Positions 24,301 through 35,365 of a stretch of DNA of 64,000 nt are shown in pieces. The position numbers were made by a program, and so were the translations under genes. Below the pieces are notes generated by a model that saw nothing but the letters and a program-made list of their open reading frames with translations, ran no database searches and was not told the origin of the DNA. Position 1 is the first letter of the stretch. Each line of letters begins with the position of its first letter. Source of the DNA: Rhytidiadelphus loreus. Its lineage: Eukaryota; Streptophyta; Bryopsida; Hypnales; Hylocomiaceae. The DNA is taken from positions 40,094,760-40,158,759 of the forward strand of contig OX344762.1 of the NCBI GenBank assembly GCA_947034895.1, written 5' to 3'.

Positions 24301-24685
24301 GAGTCGTTTCTACAGTTTTCGAAACCACGGGCTCTGTCTTTTCTTCATTAGGCTCTCCTGCATCCGCTTCTCCATGCTCCTGTAATACCTGGTCTTCCCT
24401 CACCGGAACATCGGGAGGCGAACCATAGGCTCGACAAATTGCTATTCTCCTATCACTAAACCATAGCGAGAATCCTTTCTTGATACACAACGGATCAAAT
24501 TGTCTACTCCCCAAAGACAAAGGCTGCCTGCATACTATGCTGAGCGCATCTCTCCTATTCGAAAACAACACCGCACTTCGTCCCCTGTTTTTCCCATTAT
24601 GTGATGGAAACTCAAGCGCATCGTTCCGTACAAAACAACTACTAGTACCCTGCACACCAGCCAAATTCAGCGAAATTCCCCTCAT
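18338..24685 (-). CDS. PHT4: PHT4/ANTR family plastid anion (phosphate) transporter
   Basis: Predicted exons, in transcript order: 24685-24197, 23512-23367, 23041-22942, 22656-22604, 22446-22372, 21978-21898, 21718-21627, 21527-21343, 21083-20968, 20627-20591, 20263-20168, 19600-19459, 19219-19167, 18777-18691, 18433-18338. All are GT-AG with consistent phases; 615 codons plus TAG. Seen: a Ser/Arg-rich N-terminus of about 130 residues resembling a chloroplast transit peptide, then a 12-helix MFS core: CNMDKVNMSVAIIPMS (159-174), SSFFWGYCISQLPGG, VGLGEGVSPAAATDL (246-260), FCGNWGHYTLLSWLPTYF (428-445), CTHQDISPEYAGVLL (541-555), GITNTIGAIPGVLGVAL (556-572). These are hallmarks of plant PHT4 (SLC17-like) transporters, which move phosphate or related anions, one member ascorbate, across plastid membranes. 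The central loop (316-407) is long and Ser/Asn/Pro-rich, making the protein longer than the roughly 510-540 usual. The paralogue is not resolved. An upstream open stretch has no ATG, so 24685 is the start. Confidence 0.93.
19785..19935. repeat. Intronic repeat family B, copy 3
   Basis: Lies in the intron 19601-20167 of the PHT4 gene. It reads GACCAACACATGCAATGTTC, CCACTGAATCCGGTGGTATA, AAATTTGGATCC, then CAATACGATCACTCAATTTG and ends GCCCTTGGTC. It has the same order of words as the copies in the DUF707 introns, with GACCAA and TTGGTC at the edges. Confidence 0.65.
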
Positions 24686-25580
24686 GACGCCGCCTGGACA
24701 CCCAAAATTCAAATCGTGCCACCAACCACTCACCGCAGAAAGAATACACCAAAACCTTATTGATCGAAGAAGATTCTCTCTCAAGAGGCGAGACACATTC
24801 AAAATTGTCTCCCAATCGAATGCGACTGAACCTCCGGAACTCTCAACACCGACCAGTTTCTGCCAATTTCTCAAACAAGCAACCCCTCACAATCTGTCCA
24901 CCACCCAATTTCCAACAATCGAATGCGAACGCATGAAATTTCAGGGAAAGCTCAACGCACTCCACCATGGAAACCTAACCAAAGAGCTGAATTTGGATTC
25001 AATCCCAGAAGGAAAAGCTGTCAGAGGTTGGATCAGCTGAAACCCAGCACAAAATTCGTGTTGGGATGGATCGACGAGAGCATGATTCGACAGGGAATTC
25101 GCGAATCAGCCGATGTGCGCGCGTGAGGAGTCCAGGCGGTGGGGTTCTTCTTTTACTGAAAATTCGATGTCTTTCTGAATGGTTGGTTGGGATGTAGTAG
25201 AGGATTTGATCTAACGGTGGCTAGGATTGAACGTGTCCCTAAAGAAAGGTGAACGTGTTCATGAACTTCATCTTTCCTGTGAGTGGGGCTGTGGGGGTCA
25301 AGAGGTCGCCACGCGCTGGACGAGGGAGCATTTTGTTCGTGTGATCGCGCGGTGGCGCACCTCGTTTTCTAAATGCCGATGTACGGATGATACCCTGAAT
25401 ATGTACGGCTGAATACTGATGTGTAAGTACAGTAAACTATATACCCAGGAAAAGGTTCAAGCATTGCGCAGTGGATGCGGAAGTTACCGGTAATATCTTT
25501 CGTACCTCAAGGTCGTACCTTGCTCCCGAGCCTCAAGCCTCGACCCTAAAACCCTAAAACCCTAAAACCTAAAAACCTCC
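24686..25580. promoter_or_regulatory. Upstream region of the PHT4 gene with telomere-like motifs
   Basis: A comparatively GC-rich stretch upstream of the transporter start. At 25543-25575 there are three consecutive CCCTAAAA units and a fourth degenerate one, i.e. clustered teloboxes (AAACCCTAA). Teloboxes are common in promoters of plant housekeeping genes. The cluster lies about 870 bp upstream of the chosen ATG, so a promoter role is inference; a short interstitial telomeric repeat is the alternative. The plus-strand open frame 24480-25040 is antisense to exon 1 and its leader and is not called. Confidence 0.5.
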
Positions 25581-27140
25581 CGTAAACCTCCCATAGTCTG
25601 AAACCTACCTTGCTCCCGAACCTCGTACACTGCAGTTGGGGGAGGTTCAATGGGACGTTGATTCAATTGCATTCCCACCCTAAACCTCATAATTTTGCTT
25701 TATCAATCTGCTTGGTTCATGGCTAAACCGAAGTGGGGACACATAGGAAACTTAAAATAGAACCAAAGTCCATGTGCGATGAATCTCTTGCATCTCCCAA
25801 ATGCAATAGTAGGTTCAAGTCGGGCCATCTCCTCAGTAACAGCAACATAAGCAGCTAATGGTGCGTTCGCACCTGGCGTTTGGTAACAGCGGTTCTTAAA
25901 AGATAAGACCCCTGCACAAAGACGAGAAGGCCTGTTTTTTATGGAAACGCATTTATTGCGTTGGTTCGGTAAAAATTCAATCATCAGAAGTTTTGCAGCA
26001 TTCACATATGCGAAACAACTCTTTGTCCTGTGAGGTTTTAATCCTCGGAAACTATCTCGCACGGGATTTACATTCATTTCTGACCTTGAACTCCAAATTT
26101 TGGACAAGTAATTTGTCAGTGGTTTTCATTGCTGGAAGTTTGCTGGGTGCCAAGTTCTCTCGATCTGATTCCTAGATTGTTGCCTTGTCTGTGTTGCCAT
26201 GTCTAAATGAATCTTACGTTAAAAAATCATTCAGAGAGCTAAAACTATGGCTAAGTTGCTTGCCGGTGTAGGACTGTAGGAGTGTACGTAATACCAGAAA
26301 CATTTTGGATCCCTCTTTGCATGTCTGTTTGCATATTTCTCTTCTATTCTCAGAAATCTCATTTCTGGAATCTTTGAAAACTCAATCAGGTTTGAATCGT
26401 CGATGCTTCATTGTAAAACTACCGGCCTCCAACTATGTGTTCCCATTAATAATCATTGGCATTAATAATCATAGCACTGTGAACTTCAAAAGTGGAAGAA
26501 TGACAAGATCGAATTGCTTGTCGAAGGCTTAAGACTGAATGCGGCAATTAGAAATAATACGACCAATATAGAGAAGCTGGCGAGCAGGGAGGGATAACCG
26601 ACACTTTTTCTCCATCGTTGGAAATCCAAAGGAAGTATACATAATGCATGTCGATGCTGAACAAACCTCAAGAGAATTCGAAAATGCTTGGAACCAATCC
26701 TACTCCAAATTCTACGACGCTCAAATTCAGAAGCCGACTATCGATAGTCTACGAGTAACCCGCACGTACAATTTCACAAAGTCGCAAGCTAAGGATGGAC
26801 ATGTTGACGAAACATTTTATTGCTGATAAATAGCACCCCAAGAGTAATAATCATCATCACCACGCGCCGGAATCTGTTGGAGAGAAAAACGCAAGCATCT
26901 GATTCCCGGTCGAGGACGTACATTAAAAACACCTTAAGTTTGGAGGTGAAATTCGATTTCTAAACCTATTCAAATGAAAAAACTTGAAACTATAAAGTTA
27001 TTCAGAAACAAAAGACAAACACTTTGATGGGGAAAAAATCATTCAAATTGACTCATTGCGTTTGCAAAATTGTATTGAAATGTCAAAAAACAGTGAAAAA
27101 AGTAGCAAAAAAAAACATCTATGGCTAAACCTACTAAAAT
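25581..27140. other. Intergenic DNA, no gene seen
   Basis: No supported gene. A minus-strand frame of 134 codons at 25703-26107 lacks recognisable features. At 25860 the string GTGCGTTCGCACCTGGCGTT resembles the end of the small element at 33426-33552, but no partner end was found nearby. Confidence 0.5.
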
Positions 27141-27149
27141 GCTTCTTAG

Positions 27150-27645
27150 TTAATCATAACTTCTTGGATTGATATGAAATTTTTACCACAAGAACTACAC
27201 TAGTATGCGCAACTTTTACAACAAAATTTATTGAAAAAAAAACCTGTCTGAAGAAGTTATAAGCCGCCGAAGTTCACTGTAATGCAAAAATGTCTGGATT
27301 TTTGAACTTCGAATTGCTCCCAAGCATTCAAAACAACTTGGATTGACCTGAAAATTTTACCACGATAACTAGACTTCAAGGGGAACATAACTCAACAAAT
27401 TTTATTGAAAACAAACATTGGTTGAAGGAGATACAAGCCCCCAAAGTTTCAGCCTTCAAATGTAATTTGGTGAATTCAAATTGAACATGTGAACTTTGAT
27501 TGGCTTCCAAGAAATCAATACAGATTGGATTGATCTGAAAATTGTACTACATAAACTAGAAGAGAGAGCGCAACTTTATCAACAAGTTTTATTGAATTTG
27601 GACATCAGATGCAAAAGTTACAGCACTTTGAATTTTCTGTGAGGA
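27150..27645. repeat. Three diverged tandem units of about 175 bp
   Basis: Each unit contains TTGGATTGATATGAAATTTT or a close variant (near 27169, 27339, 27520), followed by ACCACAAGAACTA-like sequence, AACTTTTACAACAAATTTTATTGA-like sequence, and GAAGTTATAAGCCCCCAAAG-like sequence. Spacing is about 165-183 bp. Confidence 0.7.
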
Positions 27646-27710
27646 CACTTTTCGTCCCCTCCGGCGATGACGGGTTAAGTTAGTCACAGCAACTCCTAAT
27701 GAGAGTGTAT

Positions 27711-28002
27711 CACTACACTAATGATGGTATTTAGTGTTATGTTACAAATAGTGTTACCTAATTTTTACCAGACCCATTTAGAGTTTTACTTTCCACCTCT
27801 TGTGAGTTCATTTCTAATATGAAATTATCTTTAACACTAAATGAAGTCTTGTTAAAAATTTATATCCCAAAAAAATTCAAAAAGTTGTCAAATAATGCCT
27901 ATATTGACATTTAGTGTTAGTAACACTAGTGAAATTGTTGACATTTAGTGTTGTACTTCGTAATTAGTGTTGCCAACACTATATACCATTATTAGTGTAG
28001 TG
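27711..28002. mobile_element. CACTA-ended MITE, 292 bp
   Basis: The left end is CACTACACTAATGATGGTAT and the right end, read on the other strand, is CACTACACTAATAATGGTAT; homology continues to TTAGTGTT/TATAGTGTT. The interior repeats TTTAGTGTTR several times in both orientations. Flanks are TAT on the left and GAT on the right, so the target duplication is imperfect or mutated. The ends suggest a short CACTA derivative. Confidence 0.75.
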
Positions 28003-28199
28003 GATGAATGGTTCATTTTTTTTATTATGAGCTGGAGTTCGTTGAAGACTAGCAAAAACAGACAAACCGAATTAAGGAATAAGATATCTTAATCAAATTT
28101 GGATTGAAATACGGTACACTTGTATAAAAATAAAAAAATTTAAACCTCTTCTTAATTTTTTACTAATTTCATCAAACTCATCAGTGAATTCTTTTAATG

Positions 28200-28940
28200 C
28201 AAATAACTTTTTTTCAAAGATTCTTCAATATGTGCAATGAGAATTCTTCTTAAAAATCTCTAGTACAAATTTCACATTGTAAATTATTCTAAGTGACATA
28301 TAATTGACTAAAACATGACTTCAAATTTTTAATTTTATTATAATTAAATCCAAAAAAATTAAAAAACTATGGAAAAATTGAAAAGGATCATAAATGTTTC
28401 CATATTATTTTTAATGACGATCTAAAGATTTTTGGGTTTAGGGTGCAAGGCATGTGAAAATACAAAATCATTCTTTAGTCAATAATATTAATATGGAGTC
28501 ATATTTCTAAAATTTGGACAATTCTTACTTGAAAATCCTAAGTAAGAATTTTCATTCTACTTACTAAAAAATTCCCATTCTACTTACTATGAGGAAAAAA
28601 ACTTTAAAATTTTAGTTTAAAGATTTTGTGGATTTTTTTCTTATTCAACAAATCATTTTGTTGGCTACTTATAGTATAACTTTTGCTCCCACTCACCAAT
28701 TGAAATAAAAAATACATTTCCAGAAATAAAATTATTTTTTCCATCTTGTGAAACTATATGGATTCAAATGAAGACATCATTTCACATGCTTTCCTTCAAG
28801 ATTATTTTAACTTTTGCTCCCGCACACCAATTGAAATAAAAATTACATTTTCAAAAAGCAAATCACTTTTTCTATCTTGTGAAACTATATGGATTCAAAT
28901 GAGGATGTTGTTATTCATGCTCTCCTTCAAGATTATTTAG
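28200..28940. repeat. Direct repeats: partner of 29310-29650 and a local 130-bp duplication
   Basis: 28200-28530 matches 29310-29650 in direct orientation (shared order: CAAAGATTCT, AATGAGAATT, TTGACTAAAAC/ATTAGACTTCAAATTTT, AAACTATGGAAAA, ATATTATTTTTAATGAC, AATAATATTAATATGG). Separately, 28679-28805 and 28806-28938 are tandem copies of a unit containing AACTTTTGCTCCC, CACCAATTGAAATAAAAA, and ATCTTGTGAAACTATATGG. A more diverged third copy lies at about 30905-31015. None is coding. Confidence 0.75.
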
Positions 28941-29309
28941 ATTGATTAGACAATTTAATTATTTTGAATATTGCCACTTACAACTAACTTATTAGTGCCT
29001 CTATAATCTATATTGCCAAAAGTAACTATACATGGAAGCATCTTATTTAACTCCTAAATGCCCAAGCCTTTTGAAGTGTATTTTTCCTATTAAAAAAGAA
29101 CATAGGCTTCCGGTTATCCCCAATGAAGCAAATTGTTTTTTTTTCTTCCAAAATCTAAACTTATAGATGTTTGAAGAGCTTGCTTATTATTGAATATTCT
29201 AATTTTGAGTCTAAAATTCCATAGGAGTTCTCAAATAATAACCAAAAAAATGTAAAAATTCTATTTTTAGTATTTTGATCCTCCCCATAATATTTGAAAA
29301 ATTTGCATA

Positions 29310-29650
29310 CAAGTATTTTTTTTTCAAAGATTCTCTAGTAAGTGGAATGAGAATTTCTCTAAGATTTTTTAGTGTAAGAATTTCAGAAAATTTTGAATTT
29401 CTCTAAATGACATATACGTAATTGACTAAAATTAGACTTCAAATTTTCATTGTCCTTGTAATTAACTCCAAAAATCTCCAAAAACTATGGAAAATTTGAA
29501 ACATGTAACAAATGTTTATATATTATTTTTAATGACTTCCTTGAGTTTTTTTACGATTGTTGTTTAAGACATGTAAAAATATAGAGTCATACTTTAATTA
29601 ATAATATTAATATGGCATCATATTTTTTTAAATTTTGGAATTTTCACTTT
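29310..29650. repeat. Direct-repeat partner of 28200-28530
   Basis: Same ordered phrases as 28200-28530 with moderate divergence. The 780-bp gap between the copies contains no gene. Confidence 0.7.
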
Positions 29651-29699
29651 AAAATTATAATAAATAATTCTCATTCTATTTATTAAATAATCTTGAAAG

Positions 29700-30200
29700 C
29701 AAATCTATACCTAAGGTTAGGTTGTTTTGATTGATATGTTGAGATCTAAGAAGCCATGAAGCTCATGGTGGCGTTCTTGCTACCATTGGAAAGCTTTCTA
29801 CAAGTGGGAATGTACAGACTTTGTTTCATGGCATTTGGTGTGAAAGTTATGAAATTTTTAATTTTAAATGAATTCAAAAATAGAATAAAATCAACTTTTA
29901 TTTTGAAAAATAAAAAATTTACATCACATGTCCAAACGCTATGAAACAACACCCTTGGCCTCTTTCATGCAAAAAAACTTTCTATTTGTGCTAGTTTTGT
30001 GGTGTTCGGACATACGGTGTGGAAGTTAGATGTTGTTTGGAATTAAAATTTTGAATTAAATTATCTTTTGTTTTGAAAAAACCATAACTTTCACTTTGCA
30101 TATGTAATGGTCACAAAACAAAACCTGTGCCCTCTTTTTTGCATAAAGCTTCACCGAATAATAAGAATGCAACCTTTGATTCAGAATAAAGCCCTCGCAC
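29700..30200. repeat. Outlying copies of the 1.85-4.19 kb repeat
   Basis: Contains TTGATATGTTGAGATCTAAG, TTGCTACCATTGGAAAGCTT, GACTTTGTTTCATGGCATTT and an inverted ACATGTCCAAACGCTATGAA segment, in the same arrangement as units near 3030-3290. This shows that the array belongs to a dispersed family. Confidence 0.7.
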
Positions 30201-33200
30201 TCCTTTGTGTTTCATAAAAAATATATTTTTGAATAAAAAAATTATAACTTTTTTATTTACTATGGCGATGACATGGGGCATGGTAGTTTATATGTGTAAC
30301 TATTTTATATGTATAAAAAGTTTTTTTCCACTAACAAGTTCAACTCGATTACAAAAAAAAAAGGTTAAAACTGTTATTAAATTTCCAAAGTTTATTTAAA
30401 TGCATTCTTTGTTATTTATATTGCAACATGTCCAAAATTTGTTGGAACAATCCAATTTCTTAATTAGTTTGTTCTGTCTATTTTTGAAGGTTTTGAGAGT
30501 CATTGTAGTTTAAAACTTTTTATATTTATTTCAAGTCTTATTGGTTTGAAAGTTCATTGATATTATATTCTCTTTTCAATCATTCCTAATTTAATCATAT
30601 TGTTAAACACCAATCGTAGAACTTGAGGTCCCAAGGCCCTTTCAAATTCAAATACCACTCAAGACTACCATTTCTCTTGCAAAGAGCAAAAAGATTCAAA
30701 AATTGTATTACCTACACATTCATACACAAAACATGTACTACATCAGTATAAGAATCAAAATTTTCCATAGCACAAATCCAAATGGAATGAATCAAATATT
30801 TCTATTCAAACAAAAAATGCAATCTTAGAGGGAAAAAACTCACAAATTTTAATTCAAATATTTTGATGATTTTTTTTATCAAATGAATCATTTCTTGACT
30901 GATTGTGGTATAACTTTCACTATTGCACACCAAATGATATAAAAATTACATTACCAAAAATCTTTTATTACTTTTTCTATCCAGTGAAATAATTTCATAA
31001 AGTTCAGAATGAGAATTTGAGCCTACTCGAACCTATACAAAATTTAAACTTTCACCCTAAAGATTAATAGGCCTCCAATGACTAAAATGAGGATGTAATT
31101 TCTTGTGCGATATTTCAAGATCACTTCCATGCTAGGATACATTAGAGGGGATTCAGCCCCTTTGGAGGGTTGTGAGTTCCCTTGGTTTGGGAACAACCTT
31201 CCAATAGTCCCCAGCAATTCGCAGCAATTCGCAAGTGTTGCCTGACGTGGCAAGGCGATTGCCATGTCATTTTTTTAAGAAGAAAATTCAAAAAAATTCA
31301 AAAAAAATAAATTTCAATTCAATCTTTCATTTTAGAATTTTAAAAAAAAATTATTTAAAATTATTTTTTTGGCAACGGCCATTCCCAGACTGTCGGGGGA
31401 ACAACACTGGGAACAGGCCTAAAACGGCCCTCCCAACCCTCCAAATCTCATCTAATGATATAATAATTATATTAAAATTGCAACTCATGATTAACTTATT
31501 AGTGCCTCTCTACTATCAAAAATAAATACACCTAGAGGCATCTTACTAAGTAAATGAACTTTGTTACTATTCTCAATTTGCCTTATTTCTTGTAGCTTAG
31601 AGTTTATATACAAGACAAAGGTGTATCTCACTTGGAATGCAAATATCTTGCAATAGAAACGACAACATTCCAAGGTTATATATGCAAAGAAAACAAAATT
31701 TTAAAAGATTTTCACGTTGCAAAAAAATAGGAATTTTTTAGTCGTTTTGATTATTAAAAAAATAGGCATTCATCTTTTACATTTTAAATTTCCTTCCTAG
31801 AACAATTTTACTATTGCAATTAGTATGTGTCAATTCCATCTTCAAGGTATTTTTAATTCAATTTCTAAAGGAGTGAAAATTAAAGGTGTCTTCTATGGAA
31901 TTTGTGTCCTATAATGTTGACTAAAATCTAGAACATGCAAAATTAGGAATTCAAAATGAATAGTACAAAAATTTTAAGTTAAAAAAATTCAAAGGCTACA
32001 CATATAGTCAAAGAAGTTGCGAAACATATTGTCCTTTTCACATGAAATGTAAATATATTTAAATCTACTGAAGTGTTAGAAATTTCTTCTACTAATTTTT
32101 TTATTATAGTCTATTACAAGATCCTATGGTTAGTTATACAATAAAACAATTATTAAACATTTTTTCTTTCTATAATAGAAATGGTAGTTTCAAGTGTCTT
32201 TTGGTGAAAAAAACTCAAGACTTCACATGTTTAAAACACAAAGAACTTATTGTCGATAGTATGAAAATATTCCTCTATATCCACTTCTCTAATGATAATT
32301 TTAACAACTTAAAAGTGTACAAGAATTTGAAAATTAAAAGTATGAGGAATTATGAAGTTTCTTTTTCAATACCCAATTATGTTTTAATAATCTTCAAAAA
32401 TATTTGTTATAAATTAAAGATAGCCTATACTCTACATTTTTGTGTCAATGATGCAACTACATTTCTAATCTTGGATCATTCTTAGCTACAAGATATCACA
32501 TGATTGCAAATACATGGTAATAGGCTTCCATTGGTGTTCAAACCTACAGTAACCAACTTGACCTTATAGCCGGGGTGAATTTGACCCCTTCTTCATTCAC
32601 AAGGGAAAATGTGGAAATTTTTTATTTGCCACACATGAAAAAATTTGCAAATTTTGAATTCATGTTTGTAGTTAAAGGCCCCTAATTAGCTTAAAAGGGA
32701 GGTCAATGATTATTTTTGTGATCGTCCTTCACAATCCTTTGTTTTCTGGTGTTAGGGTCAAATGAACAATACATGCAATGAAACTTTAGGGGTTTGTCCC
32801 AACCCCTCTTTGAATTTTGTCCCAAAATTTTGATTGGAGGCTTGGAATCCCAAATAGATTTTTGAAGATGAAAGTTAGTTTGATTTTACCCACTTTTCTT
32901 AGTTCAAAGTTTCTTGAAAAAAGTTATTCTACTATGCGTACATGAGGTTTGAAGTTCTACATTGCACACAATTCTTGTGTTTTGATAAGGAGTAGTCAAG
33001 CTCTCATCTTGAAATTGTCCCATACCCTTTAAAGATTTATGATGCACAATGAATTTCATTATAAAAATAATCTCTCCACTCCTTATTTAGTGTACATGAA
33101 ATCTTTTCCAATATTTGGGATTTCTTTACAATTCCTTGGATTTGAGAAGGTCATTCCTTTATTTTCAAAATTTTCAGCTTTGATTATTTATGGTCATTGG

Positions 33201-33380
33201 ATCAAAATTGGTAATCGAATGTTTGGGGTACACGAGCTTCCTACCTACTAAATAAAGCACCAACCATGTAGAAACTGCTCTTTAATAACAAACAATCTGT
33301 ATAGTTCAAAACCAAAACTACCGTAGAAAAATTATTTTCTTTTAATGCTGAAGTTTTATCTTTAAGCACATGATATTTGC
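30201..33380. other. AT-rich intergenic DNA, no gene seen
   Basis: Very AT-rich. Apart from the possible MITE at 31161-31445 nothing is recognised. The longest frames (for example 32126-32485, plus) are rich in Lys/Asn/Phe/Ile and lack any motif. Confidence 0.5.
31161..31445. mobile_element. Possible MITE, 285 bp
   Basis: The left end TTTGGAGGGTTGTGAG and the right end, read inversely, TTTGGAGGGTTGGGAG match at 15 of 16 positions. Inside are GC-richer ends around a central AT-rich stretch. No convincing target-site duplication is seen, so the call is tentative. Confidence 0.45.
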
Positions 33381-33608
33381 AAATGCCAAGTGGGTGGATT
33401 AGCGTGACTTAATGTGGGTGGATTAAGGTATGTTCATACTTGGTGTTAAAGAGTGTGGTGGTTATTGAGGGTCTTAGGAACGAATTTAGACCTACTTCTG
33501 GACCGGATTCACATTGCAAACATCATCCCTAACACCAAGTGCGAACATACCTTTAGCTTGACTTAATGCGGGTGGATTAGCTTGAGTACGGGTGAATACT
33601 AGTCGATG
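33381..33608. repeat. 24-bp GGGTGGATTA repeats interrupted by a MITE
   Basis: Units of about 24 bp (GTGGGTGGATTAGCGTGACT followed by TAAT) occur before and after the small element at 33426-33552. Removing that element restores the repeat register. Confidence 0.7.
33426..33552. mobile_element. PIF/Harbinger-like (Tourist-type) MITE, 127 bp
   Basis: The left end is AGGTATGTTCATACTTGGTG and the right end read inversely is AGGTATGTTCGCACTTGGTG; matching continues to TTA. It is flanked by TTA at 33423-33425 and 33553-33555. A TTA/TAA 3-bp duplication is the preferred target of PIF/Harbinger elements. It sits inside a 24-bp tandem repeat. Confidence 0.8.
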
Positions 33609-33879
33609 AGCCACTACAACAAAAATAGTGTTTTATGACTGCAAAAAATGACTCTAGTCAGTCGTAAAATCAAAAAATATGATTGGCGCAGAAATCATTG
33701 TAGATGATTCGTAATATGACTGCAGCAATCGTTTAGAAGCAATTGCTTCAGACATCAGTCATATTGACAGTTATATAAGTTGAGGGGTATAAATATCCAT
33801 AATTAGCCATAGTATGCCAACAAGGCATATATTTTGACTTTCTTTTACTTTTTCTTGAATTGCCCGGGTAAATGAAAAA

Positions 33880-34145
33880 ATCCTACGTGGAATATGACTG
33901 CTCAGTCATATTTTGTGGAATATGACTGCGTTGAGTCATATTTTTTGATGATATGGAATATGACTGTGGTCAGTCATATTTTGTGGAATATGACTGCGTT
34001 GAGTCATATTTTTTGATGATGTGGAATATGATTGCGATGAGTCATATTTTGCAATCATGTGGAATATGACTGCGGTGAGTCATATTTTTTGATGATTTGT
34101 AAAACGATTCTTCTTAGTCATATTTTTCAGTCATATTAAGAGCAC
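33880..34145. repeat. Palindromic subterminal repeats of the CACTA element
   Basis: At least six tandem modules of the form GGAATATGACTG, a short GCG(T/G)TGAG-like linker, then TCATATTTT. Each module can fold on itself because AATATGACTG is followed by its near-inverse. Spacing alternates between about 25 and 38 bp. Confidence 0.85.
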
Positions 34146-34917
34146 CTAGTCATTTTTTGGAAATTCTTATAATCATTTTGTGACTCCAAGTAGTCATTTT
34201 TTTTATTGATATGTATTTTGAACTATGAATTGAACAAATCATACAACGGTTGTAGGATACCTAAGCATATTTGCAATCATACATTAAAATGATTTAACAA
34301 TTGAATAAAAGATTTCATGTAGTTTAAAACAAATACATATGATTTTAAAGATATACAAGAAACAATTATATTGGAGAGGAAATATATAAGAAGGAATGTG
34401 ACTCCTTTTAATGACATTTATAATTTATTAGTCACAAATACAAAATATGTATATCACAATGAATTATTTACACAAGTCAATAGAGACTATATTTCTTACA
34501 ATAATATGAAGTGAGTTGCAAGTAGCCTCCAATGACTTTGTTCCAATTTTGTTGTTTGCATATACAATTAAAGAAATAGGAGGTTAATTTTGAATGAACA
34601 TACAACAAAGTTCAATCTTCAAAAGTTTACAACAATAGAAAATATGTAATACAAATTTAGGGTAAGAAGAAAAACAATGGTGATGCAAGAAACAAGAAGA
34701 AAAAAGGCAACAAGTGCTAAAAGATAACAACAAATACAAGTTAAGATGCACAAGAAACAATAAGGAGCAACTACTACGAGGTAACAAGAAACAACAAAAA
34801 AGAGCTAAGATGCAACAAAAAGAAACAAGAAACAAAAAGAGAGAACAAAAAGTAAGAAAGAAGAAAGAAGAAGAAAGAATTAAGATGCAAGAAGAAAAAA
34901 ACAAGAAGCAAGAGTGA

Positions 34918-35138
34918 AGATGCAACAAAAGACAACAATTCTAAAAAGTAAGAGTAACTCAAGATGCAACAAAAGACAACAACTAAGAAGCAAGAGTGAA
35001 TTCAAGATGCAACAAAACACAACAATTAAGAGACAAGAGTGAACTCAAGATGCAACAAAACACAACAATTAAGAAACAAGAGTGAACTCTAAATGCAACA
35101 AGACACAACAACTAAGAAACAAGAGTGAACTCAAAGAG
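34918..35138. repeat. 44-bp purine-rich tandem array inside the CACTA element
   Basis: Five units of AGATGCAACAAAAGACAACA followed by ATTAAGAAACAAGAGTGAACTC-like sequence, 43-44 bp each. The preceding 34680-34917 is similar purine-rich AAGAAA sequence. The Lys-rich frames here are a by-product of composition. Confidence 0.85.
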
Positions 35139-35179
35139 ACAAGAGACAAGAGACAACAAAAGGTAAGGAAGAAGAGTCA

Positions 35180-35365
35180 AAAGAAGTAGTGGCTAGGATT
35201 TCAAAACCCTAAAAAAATGACGGCTAGGGTTTCAAAACCCTAAAAAGTGGTGGCTAGGGTTTCAAAATCCTAAAAAAATGACGGCTAGGGTTTCAAAACC
35301 ATAAAATGTGGTGGCTAGGATTTCAAAACCCTTAAAAAGTGGTGATTAGGTTTCAAAATTTTAAA
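35180..35365. repeat. Telomere-like palindrome array inside the CACTA element
   Basis: Five or six units of about 35 bp, each carrying TAGGGTTTCAAAACCCTAA preceded by GTGGTGGC or ATGACGGC. Each core is a near-perfect palindrome of plant telomeric motif (TTTAGGG) facing its inverse. Some units carry substitutions. Confidence 0.85.

Noticed and set aside
24480..25040. 186-codon plus-strand open frame
   Set aside because: It lies antisense to the first exon and leader of the PHT4 gene and mirrors its reading frame. No independent coding signal.
25860..25885. Tourist-like end GTGCGTTCGCACCTGGCGTT
   Set aside because: Resembles the end at 33426 but has no inverted partner nearby.
25703..26107. 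134-codon minus-strand open frame
   Set aside because: No motif or family resemblance; only one feature among AT-rich intergenic sequence.
34714..34917. Lys/Glu/Gln-rich frame and its opposite-strand counterpart
   Set aside because: By-product of purine-rich tandem repeats inside the CACTA element.
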